From: SHVO01 sp041905525
Lineage (GTDB): Bacteria; Pseudomonadota; Alphaproteobacteria; Rhodospirillales; Rhodospirillaceae
Length of the DNA: 64,000 nucleotides
Direction: 5' to 3'
NCBI GenBank assembly: GCA_041905525.1
Contig: JAYRKY010000003.1
Coordinates: 62,001 to 126,000 of the forward strand
Shown here: piece by piece, positions 35,004 through 43,674 of the stretch
Position numbering within the stretch: position 1 is the first letter of the stretch
Layout of the letters: every line of letters begins with the position of its first letter
Made by a program: the position numbers and the translations under genes
Notes under the pieces: generated by a model
Told to the model about the DNA's origin: nothing
Seen by the model: the letters and a program-made list of their open reading frames with translations, nothing else
The model's database searches: none

Positions 35004-35738
35004 TTACGCCGCGCCGAGCAGGCGCCGGGCGCGTTCGAGGTCGGCGGGGGTGTCCACGCCCAGCGGAATCGTATCCACCAGCGCCGCCGCCATCCGCATA
35101 CCGTTCTCGATGGCGCGCAATTGCTCGAGGCGCTCGCGCACTTCAAGGATGGTCGGCTTCAGGGTGACGAATTTGCGCAGGGCCGCGCGGCGGAACGCAT
35201 AGATGCCAATGTGGTGATAGTGGTCGCCCGGGCCGGACGGGATGAGATTGCGGCTGAAGTAGAGCGCGGGCCCGACTGTGGCGCCGGGTTCAAGAGACAA
35301 GGCGGCTTTCACCACGGCGGTATCGGTCAGCTCTTCCGCGACCGTGATGCGCGCGACCACGGTGGCGATGTCGATGACCGGATTCGCCAGCGGCGTCACG
35401 GAGGCGGACACCAGCTTCGGTTCCAGGGTCGGCAGGTCCCCCTGCACGTTGACCACGACGTCGAATTTCCCGGCAGGGTCGTAGATCTCGGCGGCGGCAT
35501 GGACCCGGTCGCTGCCGGACGGCAGCGCGGGGTCGGTCATGACGGATTCACCGCCCGCCGCCCGGATGGTGTCGGCGATGGCCTGATCGCCGGCGGCAAC
35601 AATGACCGGACCGGCGTTGGCCTGGACGGCCCGGCGCCAGACATGAACGATCATCGGGGCGTCGCCGATCATGGCCAGGGGCTTATTGGGAAGACGTGTG
35701 GCGCTGAGGCGGGCGGGAATGACGATGAGAGCCGGCAT
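35004..35738 (-). CDS. kdsB: 3-deoxy-manno-octulosonate cytidylyltransferase
   Basis: A 244-residue CMP-KDO synthetase activating KDO for lipid A core assembly, which shows a lipopolysaccharide-bearing outer membrane. IPARLSATRLPNKPL, TDPALPSGSDRVHAA, VNVQGDLPTLEP and HHIGIYAFRR are diagnostic. The ATG at 35736-35738 is used; a longer frame upstream is a spurious extension. It is the first gene of the kdsB-pheA operon. Confidence 0.96.
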   Translation of the reverse strand: MPALIVIPARLSATRLPNKPLAMIGDAPMIVHVWRRAVQANAGPVIVAAGDQAIADTIRAAGGESVMTDPALPSGSDRVHAAAEIYDPAGKFDVVVNVQGDLPTLEPKLVSASVTPLANPVIDIATVVARITVAEELTDTAVVKAALSLEPGATVGPALYFSRNLIPSGPGDHYHHIGIYAFRRAALRKFVTLKPTILEVRERLEQLRAIENGMRMAAALVDTIPLGVDTPADLERARRLLGAA

Positions 35739-35954
35739 GGGGGGTGTCGTCCGGGTTACAGCTGTGAAGCGATGGGCGCGGTCTGGTGGGCCGGACACAT
35801 AACAGGACTAAGGCCCTTGTTCCAAGAGGTTATGGCCCGTCGGCGGGTCGGTGTGGGCGGGCGGCCGAGCCGCGGCTGGGGCGTTGATTCGTATTGAGAT
35901 TTGGCCTTAGACCGATTATTCAGAGCGCGAATTCTGACCCGTGGGGATCTGTAT

Positions 35955-36566
35955 ATGAGTTTTCTCGATAACCGTACGTTTCAGGCCGTTGTTAGCGCCT
36001 TTTGGCTCGCGTTCCTGGCCGTCCTGGGCGTGAACATCGTTGGCGACCTGATCATGCCGGAGAAGGAAACGGTCGAGAAGTTCGGTTACCCGGTCGAAGT
36101 GCCGGAAGTTCAGGCGGTCGCCGCGGCCGGCCCGGCCGATACCGCCCGCCCGAACATCATTCCGCTGATCGCGGTGGCCTCCGTCGACGACGGCGCCGCC
36201 GGCTTCCGCAAGTGCACCTCCTGCCACACGGTCCAGGAAGGCGCCAAGCCGATGACGGGCCCGAACCTGCATGGCGTCGTCGGACGCCCTGTCGGCTCGT
36301 TCCCCGGCTTCAACTACACCGACTCGCTCAAGTCCATCGGCGGCGAATGGTCCTACCAGAAGCTCGACGACTACCTCGAGAACCCGAAGCACCTCGCGCC
36401 GAAGGGCTCGATGAACTTCGCCGGCCTCAAGAAGCATGAAGAGCGCGCCGCAGTGATCAAGTTCTTGATGAGCAACTCGCCGGCCGCCCCGCCGCTGCCG
36501 GAAGTTCCGGCGGACGCCCCGGCTGCGGCCGAAGCGGCCCCGGCTGAAGCCGCTCCCGCGAAATAA
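35955..36566 (+). CDS. membrane-anchored class I cytochrome c, CycM-like
   Basis: A 203-residue c-type cytochrome. An N-terminal uncleaved helix (AFWLAFLAVLGVNIVGDLI) anchors it to the membrane; CTSCH (CxxCH) binds haem covalently and the C-terminal SMNFAG methionine is the second axial ligand. The tail is Pro/Ala-rich. It probably carries electrons from the bc1 complex to terminal oxidases in the periplasm. It is followed 17 bp later by a HisN-like gene. Confidence 0.92.
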   Translation: MSFLDNRTFQAVVSAFWLAFLAVLGVNIVGDLIMPEKETVEKFGYPVEVPEVQAVAAAGPADTARPNIIPLIAVASVDDGAAGFRKCTSCHTVQEGAKPMTGPNLHGVVGRPVGSFPGFNYTDSLKSIGGEWSYQKLDDYLENPKHLAPKGSMNFAGLKKHEERAAVIKFLMSNSPAAPPLPEVPADAPAAAEAAPAEAAPAK

Positions 36567-36583
36567 TTCCGCTCTCACCGGAT

Positions 36584-37393
36584 ATGGGCGACGACAGGTT
36601 CACCAAGGCCTGCGTCGCCCTTTTTCATCGCCTCGCTGACACCAGCGGGGCGATTGTGCTTTCGCACTTCCGCACCAACGTTCCGGTGGACGCGAAATCG
36701 GACGCCACCCCCGTCACCGTCGCGGACCGCGACAGCGAATCGGCGATGCGCGAGCTGATCGCGCGCAGCTTTCCCGACCACGGGATCATCGGCGAGGAAC
36801 ATGGGCGCGAGCGCGAGGATGCCGAGTGGCTGTGGATCCTCGATCCGATCGACGGCACGAAGTCTTTCATCAACGGCGTGCCGCTGTTCGGCACCCTGAT
36901 CGGCCTTTGGCAGCGCACGGCGGCCGAGACGCTTCCCACGCTCGGCTGCATCAACCATCCGGCCCTCAAGGAGCGCTGGCTCGGGGGACGCGCCCACCCG
37001 ACGACCTTCAACGGCGCACCGGTTCAAAGCCGGCGCGGCGTGCCCCTCGGGCAAGCGGCCGTCTACACCACCGCGGCCGAAGCTTTCGCGCCGGTTGAAA
37101 AGGATGCGTTCAACCGTCTGAGCGCCGCCGTGCGACAGGTCCGTTACGGCGCGACCGACTGTTACCATTACGGCATGGTCGCGTCCGGATGGACCGACAT
37201 CGCCTGCGAGGCGGGCCTCAAGTTACACGACTACGCAGCCGTGGTGCCCGTGCTGGAGGGCGCCGGCGCGCGGATCACCGATTGGAATGGGGCACCATTG
37301 GCCCTAGAGTCCGAAGTCACCGTTCATGGCCAAGTGCTGGCCAGCGGCGACGCCACCCTTCACGCGGCGGCGCTCGCGGCCCTGCAAGGCTAG
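36584..37393 (+). CDS. hisN: inositol-monophosphatase-family phosphatase, HisN-like
   Basis: A 269-residue Mg-dependent phosphatase. GEEHG, LDPIDGTKSFINGVP and, near the C-terminus, GLKLHDYAAVVPVLEGAGARITDW are the IMPase metal and substrate motifs. The KSF(I/V)NG-type string and the pattern fit histidinol-phosphatase HisN of alphaproteobacteria, though another sugar phosphate is possible. Unlike the following importer genes it has no export signal. Confidence 0.88.
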   Translation: MGDDRFTKACVALFHRLADTSGAIVLSHFRTNVPVDAKSDATPVTVADRDSESAMRELIARSFPDHGIIGEEHGREREDAEWLWILDPIDGTKSFINGVPLFGTLIGLWQRTAAETLPTLGCINHPALKERWLGGRAHPTTFNGAPVQSRRGVPLGQAAVYTTAAEAFAPVEKDAFNRLSAAVRQVRYGATDCYHYGMVASGWTDIACEAGLKLHDYAAVVPVLEGAGARITDWNGAPLALESEVTVHGQVLASGDATLHAAALAALQG

Positions 37394-37425
37394 TTCCAGC
37401 GCGAACTTTTCGAGGAGGACCGAAG

Positions 37426-39261
37426 ATGAGCCGTATGCTTGCAATCCTGGGTGCGGCGGCAATCGTCTGCGCGACATCGCCCGCGGACGCCATCGTGCGC
37501 GGCAAGCCGGTACACGGGATCGCGATCCATGGCGAGCCGAAGTACGGTCCGAATCAGCCCTTCGGCTATGTCAATGTGAACGCTCCCAAGGGTGGTACGC
37601 TCACGCTGCCCAACGCGAATGACGCCACGTTTGATACGTTCAATCCCTTCACGCTGAAAGGAAGCTCCGCCCGCGGCGTCGGATTGATGTTCGAGACGCT
37701 GATGACGGGCGGCGCCGACGAGCCGTCCGGAAGTTACTGCCTCGTGTGCGAGACGATCGAAGTCGCTCCGGACAACGCCTGGGCCGAGTTCAAGATTCGC
37801 AAGGAGGCGCGCTTCTCCGATGGCTCGCCGATGACCGCCGACGATGTGGTGTTCAGCTTCACAACCCTGATCACAAAAGGCGTACCCGCCTACCGCGTTT
37901 ATTACAGCGAGATCGAGAAGGCCGAGGCGCTGGATCCGCGCACCGTGCGTTTTACCTTCAAGAACAAGAACAACAACGAACTCGCCTCTATCATCGGCCA
38001 GCTCCCAGTCCTGTCGAAAGCCTATTGGAGCAAGCGGGACTTCGAAGCCACTACGCTCGATATTCCGCTGGGCAGCGGTCCCTACATCATCGATACGTTC
38101 GAGGTCGGCCGCTTCATCACTTACAAGCGCAATGAGAAGTATTGGGCCAAAGACCTGCCCATCATGAAGGGCTTCTATAACTTCGATCGCATCCGTTACG
38201 AATATTTCCGCGACGACACAGTCCAGTTCGAAGCCTTCAAGACCGGCGCGTACGACATCCACTACGAGGCGACGGCGCGGCGTTGGGTCACCGAGTACAA
38301 CTTTCCGGCCCTCAAGGACGGCCGCGTGAAGAAACTCGAGGTCACGTCCGATCTGCCGATGCGATCGCAAGGGTTCACCTTCAACCTGCGCCGCGCAAAG
38401 TTCGCCGACCGGCGCGTGCGCGAAGCGATGAATCTCGCGTTCGATTTCGAGTCCCTCAACAATACCATCTTCTATAACCAATACACGCGCCTGCGCAGCT
38501 ATTGGCAGCATTCGGAACTCGAAGCGAAGGGCCCACCCTCACCGGAGGAACTCGCTCTGCTTGAGCCGCTACGCGGCAAGATTCCCAATGAAGTCTTTAC
38601 GCAGGAATTCAAACAGCCCGTCACGCAAGGCAAAGGCGCGCCGCGCGAGAATCTCCTGAAGGCCAGGGACCTGCTGCAGCAGGCTGGTTGGGTGAACAAG
38701 GGCGGAGCCTTGGTAAACGCCAAGACCGGCGAGCCGTTCACCTTCGAGGTCTTGCTGATTCAGGAAAGCCTGGATCGCATCGTTCTGCCGTGGTTTCAGA
38801 ATCTCGAGCGGCTGGGAATCAAAGGAACGATCCGCGTCGTTGACACTAGCCAATACATCAATCGCCTGAACGACACCGATTTCGATGTGACCACCGGCGG
38901 CTACTCCAACAGCCTTTCCCCCGGGAACGAGCAGTTGGAATTCTGGGGAAGCGCCGCGGCCGAGCGCAAGGGAAGCCGCAACATCGGCGGCGTCAAGGAT
39001 CCCGCGATCGACAAGCTGGTCGAAGTGATCATGAACGCCAAGGATCGCCCAAGCTTGGTCACGGCAACGCGGGCGCTCGACCGCGTACTGCAGTGGAACT
39101 ATTTCACTGTCCTGCACTACCAGCCGCAGTCGGAACGATACGGGGTCTGGACCAAGTTGCAGCACCCGGCCCGGTTCCCGCTGACGGGTATGTCCACACC
39201 CGACGCCGCGATTGAAACCTGGTGGATGGATCCGAAGGCGGCCGCCGCCGGCGCGAAGTGA
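37426..39261 (+). CDS. peptide ABC transporter binding protein (first copy)
   Basis: A 611-residue family-5 solute-binding protein with a signal peptide (LAILGAAAIVCATSPADA). KPVHGIAIHGEPKYG and GYVNVNAPKGGTLTL, followed by DATFDTFNPF, are the YejA/microcin C-binding-type pattern. A GAGGAGGAC ribosome site marks the ATG. It captures oligopeptides in the periplasm for the permeases downstream. The next gene is a paralogue sharing the same N-terminal pattern, with a one-base stop/start overlap. Confidence 0.9.
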   Translation: MSRMLAILGAAAIVCATSPADAIVRGKPVHGIAIHGEPKYGPNQPFGYVNVNAPKGGTLTLPNANDATFDTFNPFTLKGSSARGVGLMFETLMTGGADEPSGSYCLVCETIEVAPDNAWAEFKIRKEARFSDGSPMTADDVVFSFTTLITKGVPAYRVYYSEIEKAEALDPRTVRFTFKNKNNNELASIIGQLPVLSKAYWSKRDFEATTLDIPLGSGPYIIDTFEVGRFITYKRNEKYWAKDLPIMKGFYNFDRIRYEYFRDDTVQFEAFKTGAYDIHYEATARRWVTEYNFPALKDGRVKKLEVTSDLPMRSQGFTFNLRRAKFADRRVREAMNLAFDFESLNNTIFYNQYTRLRSYWQHSELEAKGPPSPEELALLEPLRGKIPNEVFTQEFKQPVTQGKGAPRENLLKARDLLQQAGWVNKGGALVNAKTGEPFTFEVLLIQESLDRIVLPWFQNLERLGIKGTIRVVDTSQYINRLNDTDFDVTTGGYSNSLSPGNEQLEFWGSAAAERKGSRNIGGVKDPAIDKLVEVIMNAKDRPSLVTATRALDRVLQWNYFTVLHYQPQSERYGVWTKLQHPARFPLTGMSTPDAAIETWWMDPKAAAAGAK

Positions 39262-41240
39262 TGCGCGCGGCAAGCTTCGCCTTCGCCCTCGCGCTGCTGA
39301 GCGCGGGCGCCGCTCACGCTTACGTCGTCGGCAAACCCGTCCATGGCCTCGCCTTGTACGGCGAGGTGAAATATCCCGCCGACTTTAAACATTACGATCA
39401 TGCCAACCCCGACGCGCCCAAGGGCGGGTCGTTGACGCGCGCGGCGATCGGCACCTTCGACAGCTTCAACGCCTTCTCCTTCAAAGGCAATAAACCGCAC
39501 CCCGGCGTGATCCATTACGCCGGCAACGGATGGTTCTTCTATTTCAATGAACCGCTGATGACCCACAGCGGCGATGAACCGTTTTCCAACTACTGCCTGA
39601 TTTGCGAAACCGTGGAACTTGCGCCGGATCGCAAGTCGATAGAGTTCGCATTGCGTCCGGAAGCGCGCTTTCACGATGGCAGTCCGGTCACTCCTGAAGA
39701 CGTGATTTTCTCGCTCGAGACACTCGTCAGCAAGGGTCATCCGCTCTTTAAGCTTTATTGGGGAGATGTCACCAAAGCCGAGAAGACCGGCGACCGCAAA
39801 GTTCGCTTCACCTTCAAGGACGACAAGAACACAGAGCTGCCGATGCTCATGGGCGAGTTGCCGGTACTGAGCAAGGCGTGGTGGGAGACCCGGGATTTCG
39901 AAGCGGGCACGCTGGAGATCCCCAATGCGACCGGGCCTTACCGCATCGACCGCTTCGAGGCAGGCCGCTACTTCGTGCTCAAACGCGACCCGAACTATTG
40001 GGGCAAAGACCTGGCGGTGAATCAGGGCGCCTACAATTTCGATGAAATGCGCGTCGAGTATTACCGCGACGCCGACGTCGCGCTGCAGGCCTTCATGAAG
40101 GGTCTGGTCGATGTGAATATTGAGGTGGACCCGGCGCGGTGGGCGATCGGTTACGACAAGGCGCTGATCGATGCCGGTGCGATCGTGCTTGATTCCTGGT
40201 CCACCGGGCAGCCGCAGGAGAGCTACGCCTTCCTGATGAACCAGCGCCGCCCTCAATTCGCTGATCGCCGCGTGCGCGAAGCGCTCGGATTAGCGTTCGA
40301 TTTCGACGGAGCGAATAAGACCGTCGGTTATAATTTAATGGAGCCTTTTTCGAGTTTCTGGCAAGGCTCGGAACTGGCCGCGAAAGACCTGCCGAAGGGT
40401 GAGGAACTCGCCATCCTCGAGAAGTTCCGCGGACGAATCCCTGACGAGGTCTTCACCAAGCCGTTCGCGCCGCCGCGAACGCCCGATGAAAGCGCGCTCC
40501 GTCAAAATCTTCTGGAAGCGCAAAAGCTGCTTGCGGCGGCGGGGTGGGAAATTCGCAATGGCGTCCTGACGAACGCCAAGACCGGCGAAGCCTTCCAGTT
40601 CGAGATTCTCTTGCGCTTGCCCGGTTTTGAGAAATGGGTCGGGCCGTACGCGCGAAACCTGGAGCGCCTTGGCATCAAGGCGTCGATGCGGATTGTCGAC
40701 CCCACGCAATACCTCAACCGCATGAACGAATTCGACTTCGACATGACGGTGGCCGAACAGCCTTATTGGGGCGGCATGAGCAATTCGCCCGGCAATGAGC
40801 AGCGCGAACAATGGGGGTCGGCCGCCGCCGATCGTCAGGGCAGCGAAAATTGGATCGGCGTGAAGGATCCGGTGGTCGACGAACTCGTCGAAATGCTGAT
40901 CAAGTCGCAAACGCGCGCGACCCTTGTCGCCCATACCAATGCGCTCGACCGCATTTTGCTTTGGGGCCATTACGTCGTGCCGAGCTATTCCAAGCCGGCG
41001 TTGTGGTGGGCCCGGTCCGGAAAGTTGGAGCGGCCCGCGATTACGCCGCTCGCGGGCCAGCATCCCGCGCTATGGTGGGAGAACAAGGCCAAGGCGGAAA
41101 GGATCGCCGCGTACTTGCGCGACCGGAACGCGAATTCCGGGAACGCGGCGGGGGGAAGTTCACGCCTCCCCCTGATGGCCCTTGCGGGAGCCTTGGCGGT
41201 TATGGTGCTCTTCATGATCCTTCGCCGCCGGCGCGCCTAG
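39261..41240 (+). CDS. peptide ABC transporter binding protein (second copy, C-terminal anchor)
   Basis: A 659-residue paralogue of the preceding gene (YVVGKPVHGLALYGEVKY, ANPDAPKGGSL, GTFDSFNAFSFKG) with a signal peptide (FALALLSAGAAHA). Its end is odd: after residue about 630 there is a hydrophobic helix (LPLMALAGALAVMVLFMIL) and RRRRA, so it appears tethered to the inner membrane by a C-terminal tail. The ATG overlaps the previous stop. The anchored form may stay near the permeases. Confidence 0.9.
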   Translation: MRAASFAFALALLSAGAAHAYVVGKPVHGLALYGEVKYPADFKHYDHANPDAPKGGSLTRAAIGTFDSFNAFSFKGNKPHPGVIHYAGNGWFFYFNEPLMTHSGDEPFSNYCLICETVELAPDRKSIEFALRPEARFHDGSPVTPEDVIFSLETLVSKGHPLFKLYWGDVTKAEKTGDRKVRFTFKDDKNTELPMLMGELPVLSKAWWETRDFEAGTLEIPNATGPYRIDRFEAGRYFVLKRDPNYWGKDLAVNQGAYNFDEMRVEYYRDADVALQAFMKGLVDVNIEVDPARWAIGYDKALIDAGAIVLDSWSTGQPQESYAFLMNQRRPQFADRRVREALGLAFDFDGANKTVGYNLMEPFSSFWQGSELAAKDLPKGEELAILEKFRGRIPDEVFTKPFAPPRTPDESALRQNLLEAQKLLAAAGWEIRNGVLTNAKTGEAFQFEILLRLPGFEKWVGPYARNLERLGIKASMRIVDPTQYLNRMNEFDFDMTVAEQPYWGGMSNSPGNEQREQWGSAAADRQGSENWIGVKDPVVDELVEMLIKSQTRATLVAHTNALDRILLWGHYVVPSYSKPALWWARSGKLERPAITPLAGQHPALWWENKAKAERIAAYLRDRNANSGNAAGGSSRLPLMALAGALAVMVLFMILRRRRA

Positions 41241-41267
41241 TTGCGCGACACCTAAGGGAAACCACGC

Positions 41268-42314
41268 TTGAAATCTCGCGGTCAGGCCTTACGGGACTAT
41301 GTGATCCGGCGACTCCTGCTGATGATTCCGACATTCCTCGGAATCACTTTCGCAACCTATCTGCTTTGCCAATTCGTGCCCGGCGGCCAAATCGACCAGC
41401 TCCGCCTTTCCTTGGCGGGCGCCGGCGGCTCGCAAGCCGCGCGCAGCGTCACCTCGGGCCGGCCGCAACTCGTCATTCCCGATGAACAGCTCAAAGCGCT
41501 GGAGGAATACTATGGCTTCGACAAGCCCTTCCTCGTCGCTTACGGCTTGTGGCTGGGAAAGACGGTGACCGGGGACCTAGGTCAATCCTTCCGCTACAAC
41601 GAACCGGTCCTCACGGTGATCGCGGAACGCCTGCCGATTTCGATCTACTACGGCATCATTACGAGCATTTTTGTCTATGCGATTTGCATTCCGCTGGGAA
41701 TCCTCAAGGCGATCCGCCACCGCAGCGCCATCGACAATGCGACCTCTGCTTTGATCTTCATCGGCTATGCCGTCCCTGGCTTTGCGCTGGGCGCCGTCAT
41801 GGTGAATATCCTTTCTGTACAGCTGGATTGGTTTCCCCTCGGCGGGTTCCAGTCGGTTGGGGCCGGCGAACTTTCACTCGGGCAGCGCATCGCGGATGTG
41901 GTGTGGCATTCCATCCTGCCGCTGACTGCCTATTTGGTAGGCGCGTTCGCCGTGGAAACAATGCTCGTGAAAAACAGCCTTCTTGAGAATATGAGCGCGG
42001 ATTATGTGCGGACCGCGCTCGCCAAGGGACTGAATTGGCGGCGCGCGGTTTTTGTACACGCACTTCGCAACTCCCTCATTCCCATTGCCACCTCGATCGG
42101 CAGTTTGCTCGGCATTTTTCTCACGGGCAGTTTTCTGATCGAGCGCGTGTTCAATATCCAAGGGATCGGGCTTCTCGGTTTTGAGGCGATCCAGACCCGC
42201 GACTTTCCGGTCGTGATGGGAATCCTCGTGATTTCTAGCGTCGTCCTGATGCTCGGCAATCTTCTTTCCGATCTCGCGGTCGCGCTTGTCGATCCGCGCG
42301 TGAGATTTGAATAG
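41268..42314 (+). CDS. peptide ABC transporter permease, YejB-like (first copy)
   Basis: A 348-residue inner-membrane permease with six to seven helices: RRLLLMIPTFLGITFATYLL, a periplasmic loop, and the BPD-type coupling region (VRTALAKGLNWRRAVFVHALRNSLIP) that contacts the ATPases. A TTG start at 41268 follows AAGGGAAA. The large loop after helix 1 (QIDQLRLSLAGAGGSQAARSV) is a YejB trait. Two bases separate it from the partner permease. Confidence 0.93.
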   Translation: MKSRGQALRDYVIRRLLLMIPTFLGITFATYLLCQFVPGGQIDQLRLSLAGAGGSQAARSVTSGRPQLVIPDEQLKALEEYYGFDKPFLVAYGLWLGKTVTGDLGQSFRYNEPVLTVIAERLPISIYYGIITSIFVYAICIPLGILKAIRHRSAIDNATSALIFIGYAVPGFALGAVMVNILSVQLDWFPLGGFQSVGAGELSLGQRIADVVWHSILPLTAYLVGAFAVETMLVKNSLLENMSADYVRTALAKGLNWRRAVFVHALRNSLIPIATSIGSLLGIFLTGSFLIERVFNIQGIGLLGFEAIQTRDFPVVMGILVISSVVLMLGNLLSDLAVALVDPRVRFE

Positions 42315-42316
42315 CC

Positions 42317-43672
42317 ATGGCCTGGTTCAAAGTCGACCCAATCACCAAGCGGCGTTTCGCGCGGTTCCGGCGCATCAAGCGGGGCTATTACTCGCTTTTG
42401 ATACTGCTGGCGGCAATCGTTCTTTCGATCTTCGCGCCATATCTTGCCGAAAGCCGCGCCCTCTTGGTGATGTACAAGGGCGAGGCGTACTTCCCGACCT
42501 TCACCTACTTCAGTATGGCGGTCTTTCAACAGACGCCCCCACCCGGCTGGCAGGCGGCAGACCTCGAGACGGACTATCTCCGCCTTCAGCGCGAGTGGCG
42601 CCTGGAGCACGATCTGTATCAGCGCGAGATTGCGCAGCCTGGCATCGACCCCGCACCCGTCAATGCGAAGTACCCAAACCGCGACAATAAAGTTCTGATG
42701 CCGGTGATACCGTGGGACCCGTTCCAAAGCGACTTTTGGTATACCGAAATCCTCAACGAGGTTCAGGAACGGCTCTCGGCAGGCGACCGGGACGAAGCCG
42801 TCCGGCTTGCGCGGCGCGATAACCTCGATGAACTGGCGAACCTGATTGAGACAGGGGAAATCGACCGCCTTCTTGCCGACCCCGAGCGCGCGCCGGGCGG
42901 AACTCTGCGAAACCTCGCGATGGCGGGAACCGTAGCGTCGATTGCCCACCTCGCGAAGCCGGCGCCGAACGCGCCCGATGCTGATCGAGAGCATTTCCTC
43001 GGCACCGATTCCCAAGGCCGTGACGTCGCGGCGCGCCTGCTTTATGGATTTCGCATCTCCATTTTCTTCTCCTTGATTCTTGTGTTCATCGGGCAGGTGG
43101 CCGGGACGTTTATCGGGGCGCTGCAGGGCTACTTCGGCGGCCGGTTCGATATCGTTAGCCAGCGCGTGATCGAGATCGTGGTGTCGATCCCGTTTCTTTA
43201 TGTCGTTATTATTCTTGCGGCCCTGATGGTGCCGAGCTTCTGGATGCTTCTCGGCATCATGGCGCTCTTCCAGTGGATCGCGATCACCTTCTATATGCGG
43301 ACCGAGATGTACCGCGAGAAGACCCGTGAATACTGCTTGGCGGCCAAATCCTACGGCGCCTCGCACTTCCGCATTATCTTCCGCCACCTCTTGCCCAACT
43401 GCTTGACGCCGCTTGTGACCTTCACGCCGTTCCTCATCGTCGGCGCGATCTTTTCCCTGACTGCGCTGGATTACCTTGGCTACGGACTGCCTCCGCCGAC
43501 CCCCAGCTGGGGCGAAATGATTGATCAGGCTCTGGATGCGAATAACAGGGACAAGCTTTGGCTCACCCTGGCGCCGTTCACGGCCATTACGCTGACCCTG
43601 CTTGTCGTCACATTTATCGGAGAGTCCGTACGCGAGGCCTTCGATCCCAAGCAGTACGCTAGGTACGAGTGA
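42317..43672 (+). CDS. peptide ABC transporter permease, YejE-like, with extra periplasmic domain
   Basis: A 451-residue permease. Helix 1 (GYYSLLILLAAIVLSIFAPYL) is followed by a loop of about 170 residues, far longer than in the second copy of this protein (346 residues). It includes the YFPTFTYFSM stretch and charged helices (QREWRLEHDLYQRE, NLDELANLIETGEIDRLL) before the LGTDSQGRDVAARLLYGFRIS element and the C-terminal coupling loop. The extra loop may form an additional substrate-capture region. Confidence 0.92.
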   Translation: MAWFKVDPITKRRFARFRRIKRGYYSLLILLAAIVLSIFAPYLAESRALLVMYKGEAYFPTFTYFSMAVFQQTPPPGWQAADLETDYLRLQREWRLEHDLYQREIAQPGIDPAPVNAKYPNRDNKVLMPVIPWDPFQSDFWYTEILNEVQERLSAGDRDEAVRLARRDNLDELANLIETGEIDRLLADPERAPGGTLRNLAMAGTVASIAHLAKPAPNAPDADREHFLGTDSQGRDVAARLLYGFRISIFFSLILVFIGQVAGTFIGALQGYFGGRFDIVSQRVIEIVVSIPFLYVVIILAALMVPSFWMLLGIMALFQWIAITFYMRTEMYREKTREYCLAAKSYGASHFRIIFRHLLPNCLTPLVTFTPFLIVGAIFSLTALDYLGYGLPPPTPSWGEMIDQALDANNRDKLWLTLAPFTAITLTLLVVTFIGESVREAFDPKQYARYE

Positions 43673-43674
43673 CG

